Assembly: GCA_905214325.1 (NCBI GenBank)
Contig: CAJMLT010000017.1
Location: 1 to 29,373, forward strand
Direction: 5' to 3'
Origin: an uncultured bacterium
GTDB taxonomy: Bacteria; Actinomycetota; Coriobacteriia; Coriobacteriales; Eggerthellaceae
DNA: 29,373 nt
Part shown: positions 1 through 7,140 of the stretch, piece after piece
How positions within the stretch are numbered: position 1 is the first letter of the stretch
Layout of the letters: every line of letters begins with the position of its first letter
The notes under the pieces: model-generated
Told to the model about the DNA's origin: nothing
The model's input: the letters and a program-made list of their open reading frames with translations, nothing else
The model's database searches: none
Translations under genes and position numbers: made by a program

Positions 1-1
1 A

Positions 2-166
2 GAGCGTCAGGAGTGGGTGTGTCTCACTTGCATAAACAAAGTAGTTTCAATTGTCACATGCTCCCGATCGTTTCCATCTATGAAGGAAGGACATATTGCG
101 TCCAATCGTCGCGTTAAAGGGCTTGGGCCTAAGCAGATCGAATTTCTCGAGAGCAAGCTCGGTTAA
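2..166 (+). CDS. C-terminal end of an open frame running in from the left edge (unidentified)
   Basis: The frame is open from the first bases of the window to a TAA at 164-166, so this may be the last 54 residues of a protein that begins outside. An internal ATG at 80 would give only 28 residues and has no recognisable ribosome-binding site. The end is basic and ends in a short helix-like GLGPKQIEFLESKLG. I do not recognise the family. It lies beside prophage-like debris and may belong to it, or may be chance. Confidence 0.3.
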   Translation, partial: ERQEWVCLTCINKVVSIVTCSRSFPSMKEGHIASNRRVKGLGPKQIEFLESKLG

Positions 167-206
167 TTGAGGGAGGGGTCGAAAACAGGACCTCGTTCAA
201 CACCAC

Positions 207-232
207 ATGAAAAAGCCCTCCAGAGAGGGCTT
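207..232 (-). terminator. Rho-independent terminator of the prophage-like gene group
   Basis: Perfect 8-bp stem AAGCCCTC (213-220) / GAGGGCTT (225-232) with a CAGA loop. Read on the minus strand it is followed by a run of T (TTTTTCA), so it ends transcription from the minus-strand gene that stops at 243. On the plus strand the T-tract is poor. Confidence 0.75.
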
Positions 233-242
233 GGTGATTCGC

Positions 243-509
243 TTATTTATTGAGCCTTCGATACGTAGCTTCCGCCTCTTCTAGCTCTTCTGGCGTGTAT
301 GCGTCGCGGTTGTTGGCGAGCTCGTTTTTGATATGCTCCCAACCGCTATCCTCAGTGGGTTCCCACCACTTTTCATCAGTGATACACTCATGGCATTTGA
401 TGTAGTTTCTACTATACAACTCAAGTTCCCATTTGTTACATCCTGGAGCTTTACACCGCGAACATTGCGGAGCAAACGTGACTTCAGGCATATACTCCGG
501 CAAGGCCAT
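243..509 (-). CDS. Small zinc-ribbon-like protein, prophage-associated (unknown function)
   Basis: 88 residues from ATG 509. An ATG-proximal GGAGGT seven bases upstream decides this start over the TTG at 524. The N-terminal half has two cysteine pairs, CSRC followed by another Cys, then CHEC, arranged like a zinc ribbon. The rest is acidic and helical (EELEEAEATYRRL). It is the last gene of a minus-strand group with an LSm-like protein and an ADP-ribosyltransferase fragment, and a terminator follows directly. Small zinc-ribbon proteins of this sort are common between head-morphogenesis genes of prophages, which is the basis for the inferred origin. No enzymatic role can be assigned. Confidence 0.6.
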   Translation of the reverse strand: MALPEYMPEVTFAPQCSRCKAPGCNKWELELYSRNYIKCHECITDEKWWEPTEDSGWEHIKNELANNRDAYTPEELEEAEATYRRLNK

Positions 510-547
510 ATCTGGCACCTCCAATCATTTTCATGGCATTCCTTTCC

Positions 548-832
548 TCAACCGATTTCAACTGTAAGGAAGATGACCGAGTGCATATCTCCCCCTTTAA
601 CGTAGTTCGCCGCGTCAACCCCCTTGATGATGGCTTTGGCTCCCGGGGCGAATATCGCCTCGGATTCAACGGTATTCGTTGTGAAGTAGACGTTAGTCCC
701 CTTCTTGGCCCTGAACAGCATCACGACAGGTCTGCTTGTGAACACGTTAGAGTTCATGTCAGTCGACACCGATGTAAACGCCTTGGTTGAACGATCTCTT
801 ATTTTTGGGACAGCGTTCAACAATAAGCAGAA
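548..832 (-). pseudogene. C-terminal remnant of an ADP-ribosyltransferase (phage minor head protein type)
   Basis: The minus-strand frame opens right after a TAA and has no good start codon or ribosome-binding site; only TTG codons are available. The peptide contains FTSVSTD, matching the STS motif of R-S-E ADP-ribosyltransferases. About 22 residues later come VVMLFRAKKGT and ESEAIFAPGAK, matching the core strand and the ExE catalytic motif of the exoenzyme fold. The N-terminal lobe with the NAD-binding arginine is missing. In phages of Gram-positive hosts this domain is often the C-terminal part of the minor head protein. I read this as a deletion remnant and not a working enzyme. The motif match is by eye; a profile search against ADPrib_exo_Tox would settle it. 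Confidence 0.5.
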
Positions 833-879
833 ACCCAGTTAAAGCAATAACATCTCATGTGGTTGTAAGCGGATGGTAG

Positions 880-1104
880 TCATAGCGAGTGGCTTGACTC
901 ATCAATGACGGTTATAGACTTCACTTCGAGAACAGGTATTGCGACATAGTGATCATCGATAAGTATGTCTATTTCCTCAGGCTCGTCTAGTTCATCTGCG
1001 AAGGTTTGATAATGGCTGAAGATACCTTCGAACTCTCTTCCTTCGGTGTCAACCACGCGAACAAATTTGCCATAATATTGTAGTAAAACAGGCCAAACGT
1101 TCAT
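880..1104 (-). CDS. LSm-fold protein of prophage type
   Basis: 74 residues from ATG 1104, with AGGGA eight bases upstream. The sequence follows the bacterial LSM pattern: a helix, then GKFVRVVDTEGREFEGIFSHY (Sm1-like strands), an acidic linker, a strand pair and the closing EVKSITVID strand. Short LSM proteins of this form are known beside portal/minor head genes in prophages of Firmicutes and Actinobacteria; their role is not established. The frame stays open to a TTG at 1230, but the extra 42 residues look unrelated to the domain. It lies 50-330 bases upstream of the ADP-ribosyltransferase remnant on the same strand. Confidence 0.6.
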   Translation of the reverse strand: MNVWPVLLQYYGKFVRVVDTEGREFEGIFSHYQTFADELDEPEEIDILIDDHYVAIPVLEVKSITVIDESSHSL

Positions 1105-1277
1105 GCTTATCCCTACCAATCGAATAAAGCTTCTTTGTTTTAGATGGAACCATATGCGCATTGCGCTTGTTACGGTGGATTTTAAAGCATCTTCAATTGA
1201 GAGATGTCCAATATTTGGGACATCATTCAATGAGTTAGATGGGGTGTGATCCCCTCGGTGTCGCTTAAAGAGTGAGA

Positions 1278-1305
1278 GCGTAAAAGAGCCACTCCGTAGG
1301 GTGGC
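1278..1305 (-). terminator. Terminator of the uvrA-like gene
   Basis: Stem GCCACTC (1288-1294) / GGGTGGC (1299-1305), seven pairs including one G-T. On the minus strand it is followed by TCTTTTA. It lies 30 bases beyond the stop of the uvrA-like gene, in the right place and orientation. Confidence 0.65.
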
Positions 1306-1334
1306 GATTGGAGGCGAAGCCGACGCACTTTACT

Positions 1335-3884
1335 TCAAAGATATCGCTGCAAAAACTTGCCGGTGATGCTGCTTTGGTTTATTGCCACTTCGACGGGCGT
1401 TCCCGTTGCCACGATGCGCCCACCGTCTTCGCCACCGCCCGGTCCCATGTCGATGAGATAATCGGCATTGCTTATAACGTCCAAATCGTGCTCGATGACC
1501 AGCACCGTGGCACCGTTTTCAACCAGCGCATCGAACACCGATAGAAGCGTCTGCACATCCAAAGGATGTAAACCGATGGTGGGCTCATCGAAAACGAAAA
1601 GCGAATCATTTTGCTGTCGACCCATTTCAGACGCCAGCTTCAGGCGCTGTGCCTCACCACCGGAAAGACTGGGGGTTTCCTCTCCCAAAGTCAGATATCC
1701 CAGCCCTAAATCTTGCAGAACACGCAGACGACGACTGACCGGTTTCAAATCGGCACATATTTCCAAGGCTTGGGTGACGTTCATATCCATGAGTTCGGGG
1801 AGCGAATAGGCTATTCCCGATTCACCCTTTCGCTTAACAAGGTATGCATCTTGGGCGTAGCGCGATCCGTGACAGCTGGGGCAGGAAACGTTCACATCGG
1901 GCAGGAACTGTACATCGAGGTTTACTTCCCCCGTGCCATCGCAGGTGGGACAGCGCAGTGTGCCGGTGTTATACGAGAAGTCGCCGGGTTTGTAGCCGGC
2001 GTCTTTTGCATCCTGGGTTTTTGCAAACACCTTGCGCAGGTCATCGTGTACGTTGGCATAGGTTGCCACCGTTGAGCGAACATTGATGCCTATAGGGGTC
2101 GCATCGATCAATTTCACATGGTCAATCCCGTCGGCGTCAACGGTTTTCACGTGTTCGGGCAGCTTGTCACCGTTGATGTGCGCTTGCAGTCCGGGAATCA
2201 GGCTTTCCAGAATAAGTGTCGTTTTGCCGGACCCGGACACTCCGGTTACCACGGTCATTCTGCCTTTGGGAATGGCAACGTCGAGAGGCTTTACGGTATG
2301 GATGGCATGCGTGGAAAAACGGATGCACCCCAGATCGAAAACATGGTCGATCGCAACTTGTTTTCGTATCCGATGCGATGCCTCGCTCGTGAGAAACGGC
2401 GAAATCTGCGAGTGCGGATTCTTCGAAAGTTCGTCAAGGGATCCTTGTGCGATGATTTGTCCGCCACCCGCACCGGCTTCGGGCCCCAGTTCAATGATCC
2501 AGTCGGCTTCGGAGAGGATTTGTACATCATGGTCCACCAATATCACCGAGTTGCCGTCGGCTATCAAATCGCGCATCACACCGGTAAGTCCCACGATATT
2601 CGAAGGGTGCAATCCGATGGAAGGTTCATCCAGTACGTATAGCACCCCCGTCGTTCGATTGCGTACTGCACGGGCAAGCTGCATGCGCTGTCGCTCTCCG
2701 GTGGAAAGAGTCGACCCCGCTCGATCCAGCGCGAGATAGCCTAAACCAAGATCTGTCAGCCGTTTGGCTACCGACCGAAAGGACTCGCAGATCGCCTCTG
2801 CCATCGAGTGCATTTCTTTCGGTAGGGAACCGGCTATACCATCCACCCAGCACGTCAGTTCGTCTAGCGTCATGGCGCACGCCGCATCGAGAGAGATTCC
2901 CTGAATCAGCGGCCTTCTTGCCGCCGCGGAAAGTCGTGTGCCTTGACAGTCGGGGCACACGTCTTTTTTCAGAAACTTCTCAACGCGCTTCATTCCCTTT
3001 TCGTCTTTCACCTTTGCCAGGGAATTTTCCACGGTATACACCGCGCTGTAATAGGTGAAATCCAGTTCTCCTGCCTGGTTGCTGCCGTTTTTCGGCTTAT
3101 AGAAGATATGCTTCTTCTCCGCCGGCCCGTGAAAGACTATTTCGCGCTCTTCTGGGGTCAAGTCGCTGAATGGAATGTCGGTCCTTACTCCCATAGCGCG
3201 ACATACATCCGTCATCAATGACCACATAAGCGTGTTCCATGGTGCAACGGCCCCATCATCGATGGAAAGAGATTCGTCGGGCACCAATGTGCTTTCGTCC
3301 ACGGCTTGTACGATGCCCGTGCCACCGCAGGTATGACACGCGCCTTGGCTGTTGAAGGCCAATTCTTCTGCAGACGGTGCGGTGTAGGTTGTGCCGCATT
3401 CGGGACAGATGAGATTTTTGTCGGCGGCAACATCGAGTGTGGGTGCATGGTAGTGTCCGTTGGGGCAGCAATGGCTTGCTAGGCGCGAATACATCAGTCG
3501 AAGATGATTCAGCAGTTCGGTGCCCGTGCCGAATGTGCTGCGGATGCCGGGAACGCCGGGACGTTGATGAAGTGCGAGGGCAGCGGGGATATAGAGAACC
3601 TCGTCGACTTGCGATTTCGTCGCTTGGGTCATGCGTCGTCGGGTGTAGGTTGAAAGCGCTTCCAGATAGCGGCGGGAACCTTCGGCATAGAGCACGCCTA
3701 AGGAAAGCGAGGACTTTCCCGAACCCGACACCCCTGCGATGCCCACTATCTTGTGTAGTGGGATATCCACATCGATGTTCTTCAGGTTGTGCACGCGGGC
3801 TCCCCGCACTTGAATCATGTTGGGGATTTCGTCACAGCCGGACGGGTTTTCTACGGAATTGGTTTGTTTTTGCATGTCGATCAC
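1335..3884 (-). CDS. UvrA paralogue lacking the UvrB-binding domain (UvrA2 class)
   Basis: 849-residue double ABC ATPase of the UvrA family. Walker A motifs GVSGSGKSS (51-59) and GVSGSGKTT (548-556). Signatures LSTGERQR (393-400) and LSGGEAQR (740-747), each followed by a Walker B, DEPSIGLHP and DEPTIGLHP. Zinc-binding CxxC pairs occur near 183-186, 310-313, 645-648 and 668-671. Canonical UvrA has about 940 residues; here the chain passes from RLMYSRL (130-136) through a short Cys module almost directly to the AFNSQGACHTCGGTG segment, so the UvrB-interaction insert is absent. Such UvrA2 proteins are linked in other bacteria to tolerance of DNA-binding drugs and stress and do not replace UvrA in nucleotide excision repair. 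Start: GTG 3884 with GGA upstream; ATG 3875 is the alternative. It lies head to head with a guanidine exporter. Confidence 0.9.
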   Translation of the reverse strand: MIDMQKQTNSVENPSGCDEIPNMIQVRGARVHNLKNIDVDIPLHKIVGIAGVSGSGKSSLSLGVLYAEGSRRYLEALSTYTRRRMTQATKSQVDEVLYIPAALALHQRPGVPGIRSTFGTGTELLNHLRLMYSRLASHCCPNGHYHAPTLDVAADKNLICPECGTTYTAPSAEELAFNSQGACHTCGGTGIVQAVDESTLVPDESLSIDDGAVAPWNTLMWSLMTDVCRAMGVRTDIPFSDLTPEEREIVFHGPAEKKHIFYKPKNGSNQAGELDFTYYSAVYTVENSLAKVKDEKGMKRVEKFLKKDVCPDCQGTRLSAAARRPLIQGISLDAACAMTLDELTCWVDGIAGSLPKEMHSMAEAICESFRSVAKRLTDLGLGYLALDRAGSTLSTGERQRMQLARAVRNRTTGVLYVLDEPSIGLHPSNIVGLTGVMRDLIADGNSVILVDHDVQILSEADWIIELGPEAGAGGGQIIAQGSLDELSKNPHSQISPFLTSEASHRIRKQVAIDHVFDLGCIRFSTHAIHTVKPLDVAIPKGRMTVVTGVSGSGKTTLILESLIPGLQAHINGDKLPEHVKTVDADGIDHVKLIDATPIGINVRSTVATYANVHDDLRKVFAKTQDAKDAGYKPGDFSYNTGTLRCPTCDGTGEVNLDVQFLPDVNVSCPSCHGSRYAQDAYLVKRKGESGIAYSLPELMDMNVTQALEICADLKPVSRRLRVLQDLGLGYLTLGEETPSLSGGEAQRLKLASEMGRQQNDSLFVFDEPTIGLHPLDVQTLLSVFDALVENGATVLVIEHDLDVISNADYLIDMGPGGGEDGGRIVATGTPVEVAINQSSITGKFLQRYL

Positions 3885-4130
3885 GCTATCCGGAACAATG
3901 TTTTACAGGGAAGGCACCTCTGTCGTGCCCTTTTTCAATTGTAGGGTTTGGATCGCTGTTTCAGAAGGAGACGATGCGGAAAGGATGACGCAGCCGATTG
4001 TATTGATGTGACCTTTGGATTTGGGTGTCGAAAAAGCCGGCCCGTGTATGTGTTTGAGCTGGCGCTGTCAGAAGGAGCGATCGCACGGAAGGGTGCGAGA
4101 TAGACGATTCGATCACCTTCGAACATGTGC

Positions 4131-4136
4131 TATCAT
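4131..4136 (+). promoter_or_regulatory. Possible -10 element for gdx
   Basis: TATCAT lies about 30 bases before the riboswitch. The -35 candidate 17 bases upstream (TTCGAT) matches poorly, so this is tentative. Confidence 0.3.
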
Positions 4137-4164
4137 TGCGTTCGATTCGGGTGAAAGAACCGAA

Positions 4165-4206
4165 CCCCTGACGAGGGCAGCCGTACCAGGAGAGCAAAGA
4201 CGGCGC
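4165..4206 (+). promoter_or_regulatory. Guanidine-III (ykkC-III) riboswitch
   Basis: The segment carries the conserved guanidine-III features in order: CCTG, GACGAGG, GCCGTACC, CAGG, then AAGACGGCGC. CCTG (4167-4170) pairs with CAGG (4187-4190), and GCCGT (4180-4184) pairs with ACGGC (4200-4204), giving the interleaved pseudoknot typical of this class. It ends six bases before the AAAGGGG ribosome-binding site of the next gene, whose product is a guanidinium exporter, the expected target. Control at translation is likely because the pseudoknot 3' strand abuts the ribosome-binding site; that part is inference. Confidence 0.9.
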
Positions 4207-4224
4207 ATTGAAAGGGGTATCGTC

Positions 4225-4548
4225 ATGTCTTGGATCGTTCTTGTTTTGTCCGGCTTGATGGAAGCTGTTTGGGCTACCGCACTCGGACGTATCGACGGTT
4301 TTTCCAAACCGTTGCCGATCATTGTCTTCATTGTGGGAGTTGTGTTGAGCATGGGCGGTCTCGCCTATGCTATGAAATCGTTGCCTACGGGCACGTCCTA
4401 TGCGGTATGGGTTGGTATTGGCGCAGCCACAACCGTCATCTATGCAATGGCGACCGGGGCCGAATCGGCTTCGATTGCGAAGATTTTGCTCATAGTCGGC
4501 TTGATTGCCTGTGTGATCGGGTTGAAAGTGGTTAGCGACTCCAATTAG
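4225..4548 (+). CDS. gdx: Guanidinium exporter, SMR family (Gdx/SugE)
   Basis: 107-residue, four-helix small multidrug resistance protein of the Gdx/SugE subtype, a dimeric guanidinium/H+ antiporter in the cytoplasmic membrane. The essential Glu-13 sits in GLMEAVWATAL, and the subtype marks SLPTGTSYAVWVGIGA (52-67) and GAESAS (78-83) are present. ATG 4225 is chosen because AAAGGGG lies seven bases upstream and the protein then has the family length; the frame extends 70 codons upstream but that part is the riboswitch leader. The riboswitch directly upstream independently supports guanidinium as the substrate. The single gene ends in a hairpin and converges on an SDR gene. Confidence 0.95.
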   Translation: MSWIVLVLSGLMEAVWATALGRIDGFSKPLPIIVFIVGVVLSMGGLAYAMKSLPTGTSYAVWVGIGAATTVIYAMATGAESASIAKILLIVGLIACVIGLKVVSDSN

Positions 4549-4585
4549 GCGCATCGACTTCATGGCTCAATGAAACCGATGCGCC
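4548..4585. terminator. Hairpin between convergent gdx and SDR genes
   Basis: GGCGCATCG (4548-4556) pairs with CGATGCGCC (4577-4585), extended by TTCAT/ATGAA inside. The stem overlaps the gdx stop codon and lies 17 bases from the stop of the convergent gene. Neither side has a good T-tract, so termination is likely but not certain. Confidence 0.55.
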
Positions 4586-4601
4586 ATTCGCTTCCGGTAG
4601 C

Positions 4602-5432
4602 CTATGCGCTCGGCTTGAGGGGTCCATAGTAGTAACTTGCGGTAGCTCCGCCGTCGATCAGGAAGTCGCTGCCGGTGATGAACTGTGCGCGGGGACTCAT
4701 GATGAGTTCCGCTACATCTGCTATTTCATCTGCCGTGCCGGGGCGACCGGCGGGGCATTGGGCGAACATGGTTTTGTAGAAATCACCGCGTGGTCCATTG
4801 AATTCATCCAAGGCGAGGGGAGTGACGATGATGCCCGGCGATATGGAATTAATGCGCGCTCCACGGGCGCCCCACTTAACGCTTTCGGCCATCACCCGTT
4901 TTTCGTTGCAGCGTTTCGCCAGCTGATAGGCGTGCAACGTATCATTTATATGGGAGGGTTGAAGGAGATCCAGATCTTTCAGTTCCTCGCATGGGGTGCA
5001 GGCCAACAGTTCGTCTTCTGCCGGAGTCAATTGGGCCATACGCTTACCGCTCTGGCTTGATATGGTCACCCCGACGCCGCCGGGTTCGATTACCTTACCC
5101 ACTTCTTCGAGGAGAACGGCTGTCCCGTACAGATCGACGGCCAGAATGGTTTCGATTGACGCTTGACTGGGAGATACTCCTGCTGCGTTTACCATCATGG
5201 CGATCGGTCCCCATGTGCGGGCCTTTTCTATTATCCTGCAGATGGAAGCGCGATCGGCAAGATCCATTTCGTAGGCTTGTGCGTCGAAGCCCGCCTCGTT
5301 CATGATCTGCGCAACGCCGCGCGCTTTGGCAAGACTTTTGTCACCTATGATTATCTTCATTCCGTAGCCCATGCGTCGTGCTATCGCCATGCCTATCTGT
5401 CCGGCTCCACACCAGAGCATTACGTTTTTCAT
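4602..5432 (-). CDS. Short-chain dehydrogenase/reductase, NAD-type
   Basis: 276 residues with a Rossmann SDR layout: a glycine motif CGAGQIG (8-14) in place of the classical TGxxxGxG, Asp-31 after the second strand (suggesting NAD rather than NADP), NAAG (82-85), a serine pair at 125-126, YQLAK (169-173, the YxxxK pair) and a C-terminal FLIDGGA. Between the Ser and Tyr motifs there is an insert of about 30 residues rich in Glu and Leu, longer than in classical SDRs. The substrate cannot be told. ATG 5432 has AAGGAGA six bases upstream. It is transcribed alone from a strong promoter flanked by an inverted repeat, so it is probably inducible or repressed. Confidence 0.88.
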   Translation of the reverse strand: MKNVMLWCGAGQIGMAIARRMGYGMKIIIGDKSLAKARGVAQIMNEAGFDAQAYEMDLADRASICRIIEKARTWGPIAMMVNAAGVSPSQASIETILAVDLYGTAVLLEEVGKVIEPGGVGVTISSQSGKRMAQLTPAEDELLACTPCEELKDLDLLQPSHINDTLHAYQLAKRCNEKRVMAESVKWGARGARINSISPGIIVTPLALDEFNGPRGDFYKTMFAQCPAGRPGTADEIADVAELIMSPRAQFITGSDFLIDGGATASYYYGPLKPSA

Positions 5433-5440
5433 AGTCTCTC

Positions 5441-5494
5441 CTTAGTGACGTTGTGTTGCTAAACAATATAAGCGACGAAACGTCACTAAGTCAA
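5441..5494 (-). promoter_or_regulatory. Promoter and paired operator of the SDR gene
   Basis: On the minus strand TTGACT (5489-5494) and TATATT (5465-5470) are 18 bases apart, a good sigma-70-type promoter. A perfect 11-bp inverted repeat CTTAGTGACGT brackets it: one arm (5480-5490) overlaps the -35, the other (5441-5451) lies just before the start codon and includes the ribosome-binding site. A repressor binding both arms would block initiation; the regulator is not identifiable here. Confidence 0.7.
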
Positions 5495-5632
5495 GAAGCT
5501 TCTGTTGGAACGAACGCGAGGCAAAACGGAAGAGAGGGCAGCGGAAAGATAGCCCACGGGTATGTGGCCTCAAATGCAAAGGGGAGTGTAAGGGTTTGAT
5601 CGCGACGATAACCGATGATTCGTATGAATTAT

Positions 5633-6763
5633 TCAGCGTGTCAGGAGATGTTTCTGCTCGTACATCTTCGAGTCCATGCGTTCGAGGAAGCCATCCACGG
5701 TATCGTCTTTTCCGAGGCGCAGGGCATATCCCATGGACATCGTAAGTTCGAAGGGGTTGGTGTGGGCTTCGCTTAATTCCCGACATGCCTGATCGATGCA
5801 GGTCATCATCCGTTTCACTTCTTCGTCACTTCGCACTCTCATGATGACGACGAACTCATCGCCCGCATAGCGGGCCGCCATGGCCTTTTGATGGGTGCAA
5901 TGGCGAAGAAGGGAGCCGACGGCGGCAATAGCCTCATCGCCCATTCTGTGGCCGAAGGTGTCATTGATCGACTTGAATCGATCGATATCCAACATGATGC
6001 CTGCGAATATGTCCTCATGCGGTGGCCGTGCGAATTCATCGTTGAGACATTCGATGAAATATTGCCGCGAATACAAACCTGAAAGCTGATCGACGGAGGC
6101 GGCTTCCTTCTGAACGTTGATATAGAGCGAAACCATGGCGATGGAAGCACCCAGCCACACCAACGACAAACCGTAAAACGCGAACTGCAGAATACTGCCG
6201 ATGGCGATGGGGATCATGAAGAAGGCGGCGGGTAGGAACATATAACGATTGGTCTGACCTCGGAAAATGTAGACCAGGGCCACTCCATAGAGCAGATAGA
6301 AATACGTGAAGATATAGGTGATGGTGTAGAGCGGGGTGCGCGAATAGACGTTGTCGGCCGATATGGTGTAGAACACGGGATGGAACAGGTTGATTATCGA
6401 TCCCACGCAAACGAACAGGGCTGGCAAGGCAATGAAGGGGTAGATACGTTTGAAGCGGCTGAGGTCGTTGAATATCTTGTAGTCGACATATAGAGTCCAT
6501 GTGAAGGCGAAAAGGATATTGAAACAGAACAGGGCGGTGTTGAGAAGGTAGTTCGCAGCGGTGAAGCCGACTCCGACGTGTCCGTCGATAAGAAACGTGC
6601 ACGGCTCGATGATGCATTCAAGCATGGTGAAGATCAACATGCCATTGAAAAGCCTTTCATCGGGCAGTCCGAATCGCGCTTGGCGCATCGAGCTGGATGC
6701 GACGATGATCATCAGAAGCAATCCGGCCGTATTGGCGATAACGATGGCAGGAAGGTTTAACAA
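5633..6763 (-). CDS. Membrane-bound diguanylate cyclase (GGDEF protein)
   Basis: 376 residues. Residues 1-215 are six or seven hydrophobic segments with no recognised sensor family. Residues 222-376 are a GGDEF domain: DQLSGLYSRQYF (225-236), LDIDRFKSINDTFGH (258-272) carrying the metal-binding Asp, and the active-site loop AGDEF (300-304), with Ala replacing the first Gly, a variant found in active cyclases. The inhibitory RxxD site expected just upstream is absent (HQKA there), so product feedback inhibition is unlikely. No EAL domain follows. The start is uncertain: TTG 6763 is the only candidate near the domain edge, because the frame is closed by a TGA further upstream. Confidence 0.88.
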   Translation of the reverse strand: MLNLPAIVIANTAGLLLMIIVASSSMRQARFGLPDERLFNGMLIFTMLECIIEPCTFLIDGHVGVGFTAANYLLNTALFCFNILFAFTWTLYVDYKIFNDLSRFKRIYPFIALPALFVCVGSIINLFHPVFYTISADNVYSRTPLYTITYIFTYFYLLYGVALVYIFRGQTNRYMFLPAAFFMIPIAIGSILQFAFYGLSLVWLGASIAMVSLYINVQKEAASVDQLSGLYSRQYFIECLNDEFARPPHEDIFAGIMLDIDRFKSINDTFGHRMGDEAIAAVGSLLRHCTHQKAMAARYAGDEFVVIMRVRSDEEVKRMMTCIDQACRELSEAHTNPFELTMSMGYALRLGKDDTVDGFLERMDSKMYEQKHLLTR

Positions 6764-7140
6764 GACGGCGTCTTTCTCTGGAGCGTGAATCAGGGAGGAA
6801 GTGCATGAAGCACTTCATCGGTGCGAAACGTTCACCACTCTACCATGTATGAACCTTCGATAACCGACATATCCGATAGTGGGCGATGTTTTTTTTCGGG
6901 CGTTGCGGTGGCGGCAATGCGCCGCTTTCTTTTCGCGTTGATGGGGGGATTCGCACGTTTTGGGACACTTTTGTTGTTGGTTTCCTGATATCGTCGCCAA
7001 GCGTGATGTCGTTGGGGTGAATCCGATGCGACTTTTTCCCGCAGCGGGAAACCATGGGGATCGGGCCGATGATCCGTCTGATTCGGTGGGGATCATTACT
7101 CATGGGACGCGATGGTAAACAAGAACAAGAGGAGCCTTCC
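6764..7140. other. Gene-free stretch between divergent genes
   Basis: No convincing coding sequence in 377 bases; open frames here have poor composition and no ribosome-binding sites. The only structure I see is a near-palindrome TTTCCCG-CAG-CGGGAAA (7035-7051), about 90 bases before the gene at 7141, which could be an operator or short hairpin. Confidence 0.5.

Noticed and set aside
1105..1230. N-terminal extension of the LSm gene
   Set aside because: Starts at TTG without a ribosome-binding site, and the LSm fold begins after ATG 1104.
2083..2739. 218-codon plus-strand frame inside the uvrA-like gene
   Set aside because: Lies opposite the first ABC signature and second Walker A of the uvrA-like gene; composition is that of a shadow frame.
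4015..4224. 70-codon N-terminal extension of the gdx frame
   Set aside because: It covers the promoter and riboswitch; ATG 4225 has the ribosome-binding site and gives the family length.
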